Below are positions 29,214 through 38,678 of a stretch of 64,000 nt of DNA, in pieces. The first letter of the stretch is position 1, and each line of letters begins with the position of its first letter. The translations under genes and the position numbers were made by a program. The notes under the pieces are model-generated. The model did not search any database, was not told where the DNA came from, and saw only the letters and a program-made list of their open reading frames with translations. Origin of the DNA: an uncultured Gilliamella sp. (GTDB lineage: Bacteria; Pseudomonadota; Gammaproteobacteria; Enterobacterales; Orbaceae); the NCBI GenBank assembly GCA_945271295.1, contig CALYPG010000003.1, positions 62,001 to 126,000 on the forward strand. The letters are read 5' to 3'.

Positions 29214-31134
29214 GGGACACCCCACTTGAATGAGTAACATCATTGGCCTCAGTTGTCAAAGCGTTATTAGATTGATTCATCTGCCAATCTAAAGTTTGCT
29301 GATAATATTGCCACATTCGATAATAATACCCGTTATGGTTAATAAGCTGTTGATGCACGCCTTTTTCAACAACCGTTCCCTTATCTAATACGATAATTTG
29401 GTTAGCATCTTTTATGGTTGATAAACGATGGGCGATCATAATGACAGTTTTATTTTTGATTAATGCTTTTAATGCCAATTGAATTTGATATTCATTTTCC
29501 GGATCAGCAAATGAAGTTGCTTCATCAAGAACCAAAATTGGCGAATTTTTTAAGATCGCACGGGCGATGGCTAAACGCTGCATTTCACCGCCAGACAGGT
29601 GTAAACCTTGTGAACCAATAATTGAATCATACCCATTAGGTAATGCTTGAATAAAATCATGGCATTGTGCTGCTTTAGCGGCAGCAATTACCTCATCAAG
29701 TGTAGCATCGGCTTTGCCAATTTTAATGTTATCTAAAATTGTTTGTTTAAACATAAATACGTCTTGAAAAACAAAGCTAACTAAAGACAGTAAATAATCA
29801 CTATTCATTTGTCTTATATCCACACCACCAATACGAATTTGACCATGGTTAGGGTCAAAAAAACGTGGGATCAGTAATGATACGGTACTTTTGCCACTAC
29901 CGGATAAACCTACTAATGCTGTAATAGCGCCTTGTTTAGCTGTAAATGAGATATGGCTAATGGCATTTTTTGCTTGGTGGTTATTACTATCTGTATTGGT
30001 CTGACTGTGCTGGTTAATTGGCAAAGTGGTTGTGGTTGACTCTTGTTGATACGAAAAGCTAACATCATCAAAGCAAATATCATAATTGTCAGTGATTAAA
30101 CCGGTTTTCGGTTCTACCAAGCATGGCGTATTTAACACTTTATCCATATTTTTAACGCTTTCAGCTGTTTGTTGAAGGCCTCTGGTTACATACATCAATT
30201 TTAAAAAAGGTACAGGTAATGCTACAGAAAAAATAAGATAAAAAATGGCTGCTAACACAAAATTGGCATAATTATCTACATTTCCTGATATTAAAATAAT
30301 TACCGGAACAATAAATAGATAAATATTGTTTAATATCAATAAAAAACATGCCATATGATTTTTAAAACAATAGGTAAATTTTAGGCAGTATACTTGATAG
30401 GCTTTAATGGCATCATAAAAACGTTTAAATGAAAAAAAGGTCTGATTGAAGGCTTTTACAACAGTAATACCACGAATATATTCTACCGAAGCATTACTCA
30501 TAGCAACTAAGCGTATTTGATACTCTTGCATATTGGATTTTATTTCTTTACGGTGATAACCACTAATCAAGACCACATAAGCCAGAATAACTGGAACTAA
30601 TGTTGCCAAGCCCAGTCGCCAGTCAAAAATACTCAAAATAACCAAAATTGCCACAGGTGCTACAAACGATCCCACAATATCGGGTAGCTGGTGAGCAATA
30701 AATTTTTCAATTTTTTCAATATCATCATCGACAATCTTGCGTAACTCCCCTGTCGCATGATTGTTATGGAAGCCTAGCGGTAAATGTGAAATATAACGCA
30801 CAAAATCATATTTAAGTCGATAAAGGGTTTTAAATGCCGCAATATGGGAAAAACATAAAGCAATAAAATCAAATAACACCGCTGATGCTGTAGCGATAAA
30901 CGCTAACCAACCATAATTAATCACTAATTCAACATTCAATGGCGTATGATTACTTATACTTACAATTAGTTCATACACAATAAAATAAACAGCAATAAAG
31001 GGCAAAAAAGTCGCGATGGTACTCAAAATAGAAAAAAAACAGGAGAATATTATTAATATTTTATAAGTAAATGCTAACTCCCAGAGGCGGGAAACAGCTG
31101 TTTGATTGCGTGATTCCATATGATAACCACTCAC
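29206..31134 (-). CDS. ABC half-transporter, permease-ATPase fusion (YbtP-like)
   Basis: The 642-aa first gene of the pair. Six hydrophobic segments are followed by GELRKIVDDDIEKIEKFIAHQLPD, a loop typical of the YbtP/IrtA group, then an ATPase domain with GLSGSGKST, LSGGEMQR, LVLDEATSFADPENE and MIAHRLST. The ATSFADPE wording is characteristic of that group rather than of MsbA-type exporters. The 5' end may be the GTG at 31134 or the ATG at 31119; the Fur-box-like site at 31139-31157 lies directly upstream of either. Heterodimer with the next gene is expected from the 8-bp overlap. Confidence 0.82.
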   Translation of the reverse strand: MSGYHMESRNQTAVSRLWELAFTYKILIIFSCFFSILSTIATFLPFIAVYFIVYELIVSISNHTPLNVELVINYGWLAFIATASAVLFDFIALCFSHIAAFKTLYRLKYDFVRYISHLPLGFHNNHATGELRKIVDDDIEKIEKFIAHQLPDIVGSFVAPVAILVILSIFDWRLGLATLVPVILAYVVLISGYHRKEIKSNMQEYQIRLVAMSNASVEYIRGITVVKAFNQTFFSFKRFYDAIKAYQVYCLKFTYCFKNHMACFLLILNNIYLFIVPVIILISGNVDNYANFVLAAIFYLIFSVALPVPFLKLMYVTRGLQQTAESVKNMDKVLNTPCLVEPKTGLITDNYDICFDDVSFSYQQESTTTTLPINQHSQTNTDSNNHQAKNAISHISFTAKQGAITALVGLSGSGKSTVSLLIPRFFDPNHGQIRIGGVDIRQMNSDYLLSLVSFVFQDVFMFKQTILDNIKIGKADATLDEVIAAAKAAQCHDFIQALPNGYDSIIGSQGLHLSGGEMQRLAIARAILKNSPILVLDEATSFADPENEYQIQLALKALIKNKTVIMIAHRLSTIKDANQIIVLDKGTVVEKGVHQQLINHNGYYYRMWQYYQQTLDWQMNQSNNALTTEANDVTHSSGVSHV

Positions 31135-31138
31135 AAAT

Positions 31139-31157
31139 AGAAATAATTATCATTATT
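31139..31157 (-). promoter_or_regulatory. Fur-box-like operator
   Basis: Read on the minus strand, AATAATGATAATTATT matches the 19-bp Fur consensus at about 14 positions, including an uninterrupted ATAATGATAAT. It is 5-20 bp upstream of the ABC pair, so Fur binding there would block its transcription when iron is plentiful. Confidence 0.6.
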
Positions 31158-31342
31158 GATAAAGTAAAATAAAATAACAATGCTTTTTATATCCAAATTG
31201 ATATGTTATAACTATTGCTTTAATAGTTATTATTGTTTATTTTAATATTAGTTTTTCAGGCTTTACCTGATAACAAGAATATGATTGATTCCATTATAAA
31301 AAAGCAATCCATGGAAAGAATTACTTTTTTACTATGATCTGA

Positions 31343-31756
31343 TTATTTTACAATATGGAAAGGATTTGTTGGTTTTGTTGTAGTATTTTCTGTAGGTGAA
31401 GCTGATATTTCAGTTTGTGTTTGATGATATTGCGGTTCGTCTTCAAAACCAATTCCAACATTATTTTCACGCGCATAAATTGCTTCAATCGCAGCCATTG
31501 GCACAACAATATGTTGTGGTATCCCAGAAAATCTCGCATTGAATTCAATTTGCTCATTGGAAACCGAAAATTGACCGACCGAATGTGGTGCAATATTTAA
31601 TACGATCTGATTATTTTGCACAAATTCTTGTGGAACTAATACACCATATACCGAAGCATTAACGACAATATATGGGGTTAATTCATTATCTACAATCCAA
31701 TCATAAAACGCCCTAAATAGATAAGGGCGACGTGGCGTCATTTGGTTAGCATTCAT
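31343..31756 (-). CDS. sspB: ClpXP adaptor SspB
   Basis: SspB delivers ssrA-tagged proteins to ClpXP. The 137-aa protein has the conserved N-terminal domain (RRPYLFRAFYDWIVDNELTPYIVV, LNIAPHSVGQFSVSNEQIEFNARFSG) and a variable linker, then ends in NPFHIVK, the C-terminal peptide that docks on ClpX. It lies downstream of sspA, as in E. coli. Confidence 0.96.
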   Translation of the reverse strand: MNANQMTPRRPYLFRAFYDWIVDNELTPYIVVNASVYGVLVPQEFVQNNQIVLNIAPHSVGQFSVSNEQIEFNARFSGIPQHIVVPMAAIEAIYARENNVGIGFEDEPQYHQTQTEISASPTENTTTKPTNPFHIVK

Positions 31757-31807
31757 AATGCACTGCCTTTTCTAATCAATATTGTAAATTTAATAAAATC
31801 AATGATT

Positions 31808-32440
31808 TTATACTCTTAGCTTTTTCTCATCTTCGGTTAAGGAATTAATAAAAGCCGGACGTTCAAAAATACGTGCCATATATGTAAGGTAATTTTTTTC
31901 CGCTACTTTTGGCAATTCAATGCCAAGTATAGGTAAACGCCAAAGTAATGGTGCTAAATAACAGTCACATAATGTAAAATCATCACTCATAAAATAGTCT
32001 TTTTCTTTAAATATTATTGAAATAGAGACTAAGTCATCGAGCAAATTTTTTCTTGCTTCTTTTGCTGCTTCACTACTTGGATCAGCAATAATTGTTTCAT
32101 AGGCGCTGTACCATTCTTTTTTCATACGATACATCGTTAAACGGGAGTTAGCTCGTACAATTGGATAAACAGGCATTAATGGCGGATGAGGAAAGCGTTC
32201 ATCAAGGTATTCTAGAGCAATGTGAGGCTCATATAATGTAAGATCGCGATCGATTAACGTTGGAATTGAACCATAAGGATTGAGATCCAATAATTCTTGA
32301 GGTAAATTATCTGCCGTTACAAACTCAATCTCAGCAGTTACCCCTTTCTCTGCCAACACCAAACGAATCTGATGGCCGTAAATATCTGTTGTATCACAAA
32401 ATAATGTCATTACAGAACGTTTATTAACAGCAACAACCAT
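31808..32440 (-). CDS. sspA: Stringent starvation protein A
   Basis: SspA is a GST-fold protein that binds RNA polymerase and modifies transcription in stationary phase and acid stress. The 210-aa product aligns with E. coli SspA from NKRSVMTLF through YLDERFPHPPLMPVYP and CYLAPLLWRLPILGIELP. The ATG at 32440 is preferred to the GTG 6 bp upstream because TTGGAG precedes it. It forms an operon with sspB (51-bp gap), downstream of rplM-rpsI as in E. coli. Confidence 0.95.
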   Translation of the reverse strand: MVVAVNKRSVMTLFCDTTDIYGHQIRLVLAEKGVTAEIEFVTADNLPQELLDLNPYGSIPTLIDRDLTLYEPHIALEYLDERFPHPPLMPVYPIVRANSRLTMYRMKKEWYSAYETIIADPSSEAAKEARKNLLDDLVSISIIFKEKDYFMSDDFTLCDCYLAPLLWRLPILGIELPKVAEKNYLTYMARIFERPAFINSLTEDEKKLRV

Positions 32441-32721
32441 GTTCACTCCAATTACGTAAAATAAAAAATAAGTTTACAGGTATTATATTCTAACAAATTG
32501 GATAACAAATTTGTTAAAAAAAATGATTTTTCTTCTTATCTTTCTTTAATAATGATATTTTTACAAGATGTTTGAGAATAAACCTACGTTTTAGTACAAT
32601 ATTAACGAATAAATTATATTCATTTATTGTTAAATTAACGTCATGTAAGCAATATTCTGAGGTTTTTTGCATAAAAATCATGTTTTATAATTTTTTTGCA
32701 CCTACCTGCTATTAAAGCAAA

Positions 32722-32745
32722 AAAACCCAGTATGGACTGGGTTTT
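32722..32745 (-). terminator. Rho-independent terminator after rpsI
   Basis: Stem AAAACCCAGT/ACTGGGTTTT with loop ATGG, followed on the minus strand by a T-run. It ends the rplM-rpsI operon and separates it from sspA. I recognise nothing else in the 333-bp gap 32441-32779. Confidence 0.9.
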
Positions 32746-32779
32746 GAAACAATTTTGTAATGTTCTCGTGATGTTGCAA

Positions 32780-33175
<396 letters not shown>

Positions 33176-33183
33176 CTATCCCC

Positions 33184-33612
33184 TTAAATATCTAATACTT
33201 GCGGTTGTTGTGCCGCATGATTGTGCTCACTACCAGCATAAACTTTTAGTTTACGGTACATTGCACGACCAAGAGGACCTTTCGGTAACATGCCTTTTAC
33301 AGCAATCTCAATGACTTGTTCAGGATGACGTTCAATCATTTCTTTAAAAGTCGCTTCTTTAAGTCCACCGATGTAACCAGTATGACGATAGTAGATCTTA
33401 TCAGTGCGTTTTTTGCCTGTTACCGCAACTTTTTCTGCATTGATAACAATAATATAGTCACCGGTATCAACATGTGGTGTATATTCGGCTTTGTGTTTAC
33501 CACGCAAACGGCTTGCGATTTCAGTAGCTAAACGACCTAGCGTTTTACCTGCTGCATCGACAACATACCAGTCGCGTTTAACTGTTTCTGGTTTAGCTGA
33601 AAAAGTACTCAT
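33184..33612 (-). CDS. rplM: 50S ribosomal protein L13
   Basis: The 142-aa protein has all L13 landmarks: [48 protein letters not shown] and [21 protein letters not shown]. It is an early 50S assembly protein and first gene of the rplM-rpsI operon. Its promoter and a possible leader hairpin lie in the 277-bp gap upstream. Confidence 0.98.
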   Translation of the reverse strand: MSTFSAKPETVKRDWYVVDAAGKTLGRLATEIASRLRGKHKAEYTPHVDTGDYIIVINAEKVAVTGKKRTDKIYYRHTGYIGGLKEATFKEMIERHPEQVIEIAVKGMLPKGPLGRAMYRKLKVYAGSEHNHAAQQPQVLDI

Positions 33613-33736
33613 TTGTAATTATCCAAAATTTAATTAATCTCACGTTAATAAATCATTTGATTTATTTACACTTTTTGATTGCTAATATTAAAATAACTCA
33701 CCCCTTCGAATGATTAAATTAATCCAGACAATCGAA

Positions 33737-33761
33737 AACAGCATTGGGAAAAAACACTGTT
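33737..33761 (-). promoter_or_regulatory. Possible leader hairpin of the rplM-rpsI mRNA
   Basis: On the minus strand AACAGTGTT can pair with AATGCTGTT (two G-U pairs) and is followed by TTTT. It lies early in the rplM leader, about 125 bp before the start codon. It might be an attenuator or autoregulatory structure, but pairing alone is weak evidence. Confidence 0.3.
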
Positions 33762-33778
33762 GTAACGTGGGTGGCAAT

Positions 33779-33809
33779 ATTATACAGAAATATAATAAAA
33801 GTGCTACAA
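33779..33809 (-). promoter_or_regulatory. Probable rplM promoter
   Basis: On the minus strand TTGTAG (33804-33809) and TATAAT (33779-33784) are 19 bp apart, upstream of the long leader of rplM. The -10 is perfect and the spacing slightly long. Confidence 0.5.
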
Positions 33810-33889
33810 GTTAAAATAAAAAATCATGGCGAGATAAAACACTTGCTGATAAACTCTTAAACTAAGTTTCAATTACTAATAAATTTTAT

Positions 33890-34510
33890 ATGAATAATAT
33901 AATCCAACTTACTGATAAAGATTATATCAGCAAAGGCTTACACCGAAAATGTTATCATCACCCAGATGATGCTAATAAATGTATCAAAGTTAATTATAAT
34001 GAAGGGGCTGATGAAGAAACCAATCGTGAGATTGCTTATTATAAGCATCTAATTAAGCGTAATATTAGCTGGAATGCACTGGCTAGGTATTATGGTTCAG
34101 TAACAACTAATTTTGGTGAAGGTCAAGTTTTTGAGCTAATTCGTGATTATAACGGTAAAACCGCATCCTCACTTGAAAAGTATCTTGCTGATGAACAACT
34201 AACCGAACAATATTATGTTGCGTTAGTTAAATCATTAAAAGAGTTAAAATCAGCCTTGCTTAAAGATCGCATTATTACTATGACAATCAAGAGTAAAAAT
34301 ATCCTATTTCAACATTTAACACCCGAACAAAATCGACTAATTATTATCGACAATATTGGTAATTCAACATTTATTCCTATTGCTAATTACATTTCATTTT
34401 TCGCTACTGCCAAAATTGAACGTACTTGGCAACGCTTTTTAACCTCACTTATTCGAGAAAACCAGCATAACTCATTAATCACGCGTTTAATTAATGAAGT
34501 GAGTCAGTAA
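33890..34510 (+). CDS. yrbL: YrbL family protein (PhoP-regulon type)
   Basis: This 206-aa protein matches the YrbL family: KGLHRKCYHHPDDANKCIKV at the N-terminus, then EETNREIAYYKHLIKRNISW and ARYYGSVTTNFGEGQVFELIRDYNG. YrbL belongs to a kinase-like fold group, and in enterobacteria it is part of the PhoP/PmrA response; its biochemical role is unclear. The last 20 bp overlap the 3' end of the convergent sensor kinase basS. Confidence 0.85.
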   Translation: MNNIIQLTDKDYISKGLHRKCYHHPDDANKCIKVNYNEGADEETNREIAYYKHLIKRNISWNALARYYGSVTTNFGEGQVFELIRDYNGKTASSLEKYLADEQLTEQYYVALVKSLKELKSALLKDRIITMTIKSKNILFQHLTPEQNRLIIIDNIGNSTFIPIANYISFFATAKIERTWQRFLTSLIRENQHNSLITRLINEVSQ

Positions 34511-35582
34511 GTCTTAACTGGGCAATCGCACCTTTGACATTATCTTGTCTATTTTTAAGGGTAAACATACCTTGATGTAATTTAGCAATGCGATTGACAA
34601 TACTTAAACCAAGCCCTATTCCATTATGTTTACGATCCATACGGAAAAAGGCTTGGGTCAATTTGTCACTTTTCGTTTCATCAATTCCATTACCTTCATC
34701 TTCAATAGCAATCAGCGTATCTTTATTATCTTTATAGCAACTAATGGTAATTGTTGTATGTTTTGGACTATATCGATGAGCATTTTCTACCAAATTACGT
34801 ACCAATAATCGAATCAATGTTTTATCACCATTAAAAAGAACTTCATTATTAACAAGATTCCATTTAATGATCTGATTTTTGGGAGCAGTTAATTCGGTTA
34901 ATTCATCAACTAAAGGGAGCATGATGTCATTATGAAAATTGATTTGTTGGTATTGCCCGACTGTAAATTTTTGGCTTGCACGCGCTAACATCAGTAATTG
35001 TTCAACCGTATTAACTAATCGATCGATACGTTCAATTAATTCACAACAATCAATATTATTTTTAGTTTCTAATAATTCAAGATGTAATCGAATACCCGCT
35101 AAAGGTGTTCTCATTTCATGTGCCACATCGGCAGTAAACAAACGTTCTTGAGATAAGGTATTGCTTAACCTTGCAAATAGGTTATTTAGTCCAGTAGTAA
35201 TTGATTTAATCTCACGCATATTACTAATTGGTTGGATAGGATTGAGATTATCTTCTGTTCGCTTATTCAGATCTTGTTCAAGAATTTCAAGCGGTTTAGT
35301 GATCCATTTAATAGCTTTATAAGCTAAAAATAAAGTTACTAGCATCATTGAAAAAGCTGAACAAAATAATGCAAAAATTGCTTCAAGTTCTTCATGCTCA
35401 ACAACTTCATCTATTTTATTTTGACTTAAAGTTAGATTCACTAACACATCAATTTGTTCTTTACTTTCATGCCATAGCCAAAATACAGTAATAATCTGAC
35501 AAATTAGCATAATAGAACCTAACGTAAAAAAAAGATTCCAACGAATACTTTGTCGAATTTGACTTATAGAATTTGCCAACAT
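34491..35582 (-). CDS. basS: Sensor histidine kinase BasS/PmrB-like
   Basis: An inner-membrane kinase that in related bacteria senses Fe3+, Al3+ and low pH and phosphorylates BasR. The 363-aa protein has two membrane segments (about 15-37 and 70-92) around a short periplasmic loop, a HAMP-like linker, the phosphoacceptor His155 in FTADVAHEMRTPLAG, the N-box NLVENAHRYSP and G-boxes DEGNGID and GIGLGLSIVNRIAKLHQG. It follows basR by about 31 bp in one operon. The short loop fits BasS better than QseC. Confidence 0.82.
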   Translation of the reverse strand: MLANSISQIRQSIRWNLFFTLGSIMLICQIITVFWLWHESKEQIDVLVNLTLSQNKIDEVVEHEELEAIFALFCSAFSMMLVTLFLAYKAIKWITKPLEILEQDLNKRTEDNLNPIQPISNMREIKSITTGLNNLFARLSNTLSQERLFTADVAHEMRTPLAGIRLHLELLETKNNIDCCELIERIDRLVNTVEQLLMLARASQKFTVGQYQQINFHNDIMLPLVDELTELTAPKNQIIKWNLVNNEVLFNGDKTLIRLLVRNLVENAHRYSPKHTTITISCYKDNKDTLIAIEDEGNGIDETKSDKLTQAFFRMDRKHNGIGLGLSIVNRIAKLHQGMFTLKNRQDNVKGAIAQLRLTDSLH

Positions 35583-35613
35583 AACGTAATCATCTTGCTC
35601 AAATTTTATTACA

Positions 35614-36276
35614 TCAACTCTTTACATTAAGTTGATAACCATATCCACGAACAGTGCGAATTAAATCTTTTCCCAGTTTATTACGTAAGCCATGAATATA
35701 CACTTCAAGCACATTGGAACTCGGATCACTTTGCCAATCATAAAGATCATTTTGCAGTAAATCTCGATGCACTTTTTCACCAGCTTTTAACATCAAACGT
35801 GATAATAAAATAAACTCTTTGGGGGTTACAATTACTTCTATATTATTTAAAATCACCTTTTGCTGTTTAATATCAATGGTAATTGGACCACAACTAATCA
35901 CGTTATCAGCAGTGCCTTGATTACGACGAATTAATGCTCTTATTCTGGCTAATAATTCTGATAAGGCAAATGGTTTAATTAAATAATCATCCGCGCCAAG
36001 ATCCAATCCCTCAACTCTATCTTCTATGGTATCGCGCGCAGTTAGGATTAAAACCGGTGTTTCAATTTGGTTTTTCCGCCAGCGAGTGAGGAGTTCTAAT
36101 CCATCACAATCAGGTAAACCTAAATCTAAAATAATTAAACTAAATTGCCCAAATTGTAGGTATTGTTCTGCCTGCTTACCATTTGATGCGACTTCACAAA
36201 CATAACCATTTGAAGTTATGCCATTATAAAGTCCCTTTTGTAACAAACTATCGTCCTCGACAATCAGTATTTTCAT
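35614..36276 (-). CDS. basR: Response regulator BasR/PmrA-like
   Basis: This 220-aa OmpR-family regulator has a receiver domain (acidic pair EDD at 7-9, phosphoacceptor Asp51 in LIILDLGLPDCDG, TARDT, KPF) and a winged-helix output domain. The stretch TPKEFILLSRLMLKAGEKVH and NVLEVYIHGLRNKLG follow E. coli BasR closely, which is why I prefer BasR over QseB. The ATG at 36276 is preferred over an upstream TTG. Targets in related bacteria are lipid A modification genes; the PAP2 gene next to it fits that theme. Confidence 0.83.
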   Translation of the reverse strand: MKILIVEDDSLLQKGLYNGITSNGYVCEVASNGKQAEQYLQFGQFSLIILDLGLPDCDGLELLTRWRKNQIETPVLILTARDTIEDRVEGLDLGADDYLIKPFALSELLARIRALIRRNQGTADNVISCGPITIDIKQQKVILNNIEVIVTPKEFILLSRLMLKAGEKVHRDLLQNDLYDWQSDPSSNVLEVYIHGLRNKLGKDLIRTVRGYGYQLNVKS

Positions 36277-36535
36277 TATCAATTATCCTGTTTATGGATT
36301 AATTTTAAAAAACACCCGAAATAGCAGTTGATTTATTATACACTTTAACGAGTCTATCAAAATACTCGGTAATAATTTATTATTAAGCAATAAGCCCAAT
36401 TAATTTACAGGATATTTTTGAATTATTACGTATTGAGCTATATCTTTATTTTAAAACAAACTATTCGGTCAAAAGTCTGTTTGTCACCAACATTATATTA
36501 ATTTAATATGAGTTACAGTTAACTAACCTATCAAA

Positions 36536-37096
36536 TTAAGAATCTATGCTATTTTTTTTATGAGATAATAATCGTTTTATTATCGGGTGTATTAAAAACC
36601 AAAATTTTTTAATTATATATACCGAAACCATACTCACCAAAAAGCCAACAGCTATATCTAACGGCCAATGGATACCTAAATAAATACGGCTCCAACTTAC
36701 TAACACTGCCACCAAGACTAATAAAAAAACAAGTTTCTTAAAGCAACGAGCATAATTTAAACAAACGGTTAAACAAATTGTCCATACAAACACTGCATGT
36801 TGACTTGGCAATGAACTGGTTTGATCATGTAACAAATAATTGGTACCAATATTTACCGCAAAAGGACGAGGTGAATAGAATAAATGACGAATAATAAAAG
36901 TGATCAACAATGCCAGCCCCAAACTCAATATCATCTTGATGACTAATAACCGATAAGATGATTTAAAAAAACAATAGATCGTCATAACCACTATTGGCAG
37001 ATACATCAAATAATTAGCGCAAAAAATAGCGAAATAAATAAATAGTTTGGATGCTTGATCGGAAGCATTAATAAGTAGAAAGAGTTGAGTATTCAT
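36536..37096 (-). CDS. PAP2-superfamily membrane phosphatase
   Basis: This ~186-aa protein has about five membrane segments and the three PAP2 signature motifs: an R...SPRPF element, SLPSQHAVF (the PSGH motif with Gln for Gly), and SRIYLGIHWPLD. Family members hydrolyse lipid pyrophosphates such as undecaprenyl pyrophosphate, or move phosphate to lipid A (LpxT). The start at MNTQLFLLIN (37096) is chosen by comparison with BcrC-type proteins. It is upstream of basRS on the same strand with a 259-bp gap, so a functional link to polymyxin resistance is plausible but inferred. Confidence 0.82.
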   Translation of the reverse strand: MNTQLFLLINASDQASKLFIYFAIFCANYLMYLPIVVMTIYCFFKSSYRLLVIKMILSLGLALLITFIIRHLFYSPRPFAVNIGTNYLLHDQTSSLPSQHAVFVWTICLTVCLNYARCFKKLVFLLVLVAVLVSWSRIYLGIHWPLDIAVGFLVSMVSVYIIKKFWFLIHPIIKRLLSHKKNSIDS

Positions 37097-37228
37097 ACCA
37101 TTTAATATTAAAACCAATTAAATCGACAATAACTACAACATAATCTACAGAATTAACCTTAAAAGAACCTTAAAACAAAAGATAAATTAACAAGACTTTA
37201 AAGGCATTTAAGCAAATAAAAAAGGATT

Positions 37229-38036
37229 CAATTCAACTAATTATGCAGCGGTAAGCTGCTTTTGATTATTGAAGTAGAACTCAGTATTTATTTAAACCGC
37301 TTATGCAGCGGTGAACCCCCTCAACACCTAAAATAAACCGTACCCAGCTTTCTAAACCGCTTATGCAGCGGTGAACACAACCTACTAATGAAAATCAACC
37401 TTTATCATTTTCTAAACCGCTTATGCAGCGGTGAACAAAATGCATTTAAACGAGCAATTGAGCGAACCTTTCTAAACCGCTTATGCAGCGGTGAACATGA
37501 TTTATAGCGTCCTAATCCATATTTATTGTTTCTAAACCGCTTATGCAGCGGTGAACTTAATGGGCGCGCTGTATCCAATAAAAACCACTTTCTAAACCGC
37601 TTATGCAGCGGTGAACCAGATATTAACCAATAAATGCGGTATTAATGCTTTCTAAACCGCTTATGCAGCGGTGAACTCGTTATTAAAATCACCACATTTA
37701 AACCGAACTTTCTAAACCGCTTATGCAGCGGTGAACTTAGCATGCACAGCGTGATATTTTGACGGCGCTTTCTAAACCGCTTATGCAGCGGTGAACGGTT
37801 GGAATCCATGTTAAAGGGCGGCGCGTTATTTCTAAACCGCTTATGCAGCGGTGAACTGCTATTATTTTAATTAACTTGTCGGCTAATTTTTCTAAACCGC
37901 TTATGCAGCGGTGAACGCGTCGGTGGTTTTTCCTTTTTTAGTGCTACTTTTCTAAACCGCTTATGCAGCGGTGAACACATGGTTGCTCTGACTCTGGAGG
38001 GGGCAGCCTTTCTAAACCGCTTATGCAGCGGTGAAC
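37229..38036 (-). CRISPR. CRISPR array, type I-F-like repeats, 13 repeats plus a degenerate end repeat
   Basis: Thirteen 28-bp repeats at exact 60-bp steps (starts 37289, 37349, ... 38009) are separated by 32-bp spacers, all different. On the minus strand the repeat begins GTTCACCGCTGC and ends GGTTTAGAAA, with a short stem ACCGCT/AGCGGT, matching the size and ends of type I-F repeats. Twelve repeats are identical; the one at 37289 has changes in its first five bases. A fourteenth, strongly degenerate copy at 37229 keeps only the TTATGCAGCGGT core. Decay at the left and an AT-rich flank at the right (38037-38170) place the leader on the right, so the array is transcribed on the minus strand. 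No cas gene lies within the window. Confidence 0.97.
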
Positions 38037-38170
38037 TAGAATCGAACATACTATAAACCCTGTTTAATAAAAGACAAATAATAATTTTAGTGTTAAAAAC
38101 CCTTTTTTTGGCATCATTTATAACCTATTGATTTTATGAAATTTTAAAATTGTTCAAAAAAAAAGGTTAT
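38037..38170 (-). promoter_or_regulatory. Probable CRISPR leader
   Basis: An AT-rich, ORF-free stretch directly beyond the leader-proximal repeat, containing several A and T runs (for example CCCTTTTTTTGG and TTCAAAAAAAAAGG). Position and composition fit a leader; no integration-factor site was identified. Confidence 0.5.
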
Positions 38171-38678
38171 TTAACTTTATACTAGACTAATTGCTATCAA
38201 ATGAGGTGGGTTAGTATGTCAAATCGGGATGTTTGACGCGTTGATATTTTGTCTGGAATAAAGCGTTAATACTTAATGAAAGCGAAAGGTAGCCATGATG
38301 CGACCTTTTTGATGATAACATTATAAAACAGTGTGAAAATGTTTCAGGTACACCATGCGTTTTAGTATAAAATCCCTCAAAAGTTATATTAAAAAAATTG
38401 ACTTACTTTACAAGTGCACCTCAGATTAAAAATTGCTTTGCAATGATGTTAATTTTCTAATCCCACTCGAAATAGTTTACTGCAAGACAGTATATGGTTT
38501 AACATTTTGATTATAAAACCTTTCAAAATCTAACCATAATTTTAAACACGTAGTAAGAGCGCAATACTAGATAAATAACCTAAACTCAATTAGCTTTTTA
38601 TGACTTTTCTAACAAGTCCAATATCTGAACTTGTATTTTTTATTAATGTATATTCTAGCTCCAATTAATATAATGCGG
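38171..38678. other. Intergenic stretch between CRISPR leader and catabolic cluster
   Basis: About 500 bp without a believable gene. It holds an AAAGGT/ACCTTT hairpin near 38286-38310 and the third dispersed repeat at 38341-38370. No further structure was recognised. Confidence 0.5.
38341..38370 (+). repeat. Dispersed GTTTYAG repeat, copy 3
   Basis: GTTTCAG (38341-38347) and GTTTTAG (38359-38365), 18 bp apart, followed by TATAAAA. Similarity to the other copies stops soon after. Confidence 0.55.

Noticed and set aside
37867-38049. A 60-codon minus-strand frame with repeated PLHKRFRK
   Set aside because: It is the translation of three CRISPR repeats and their spacers; the 60-bp repeat period keeps the frame open by chance.
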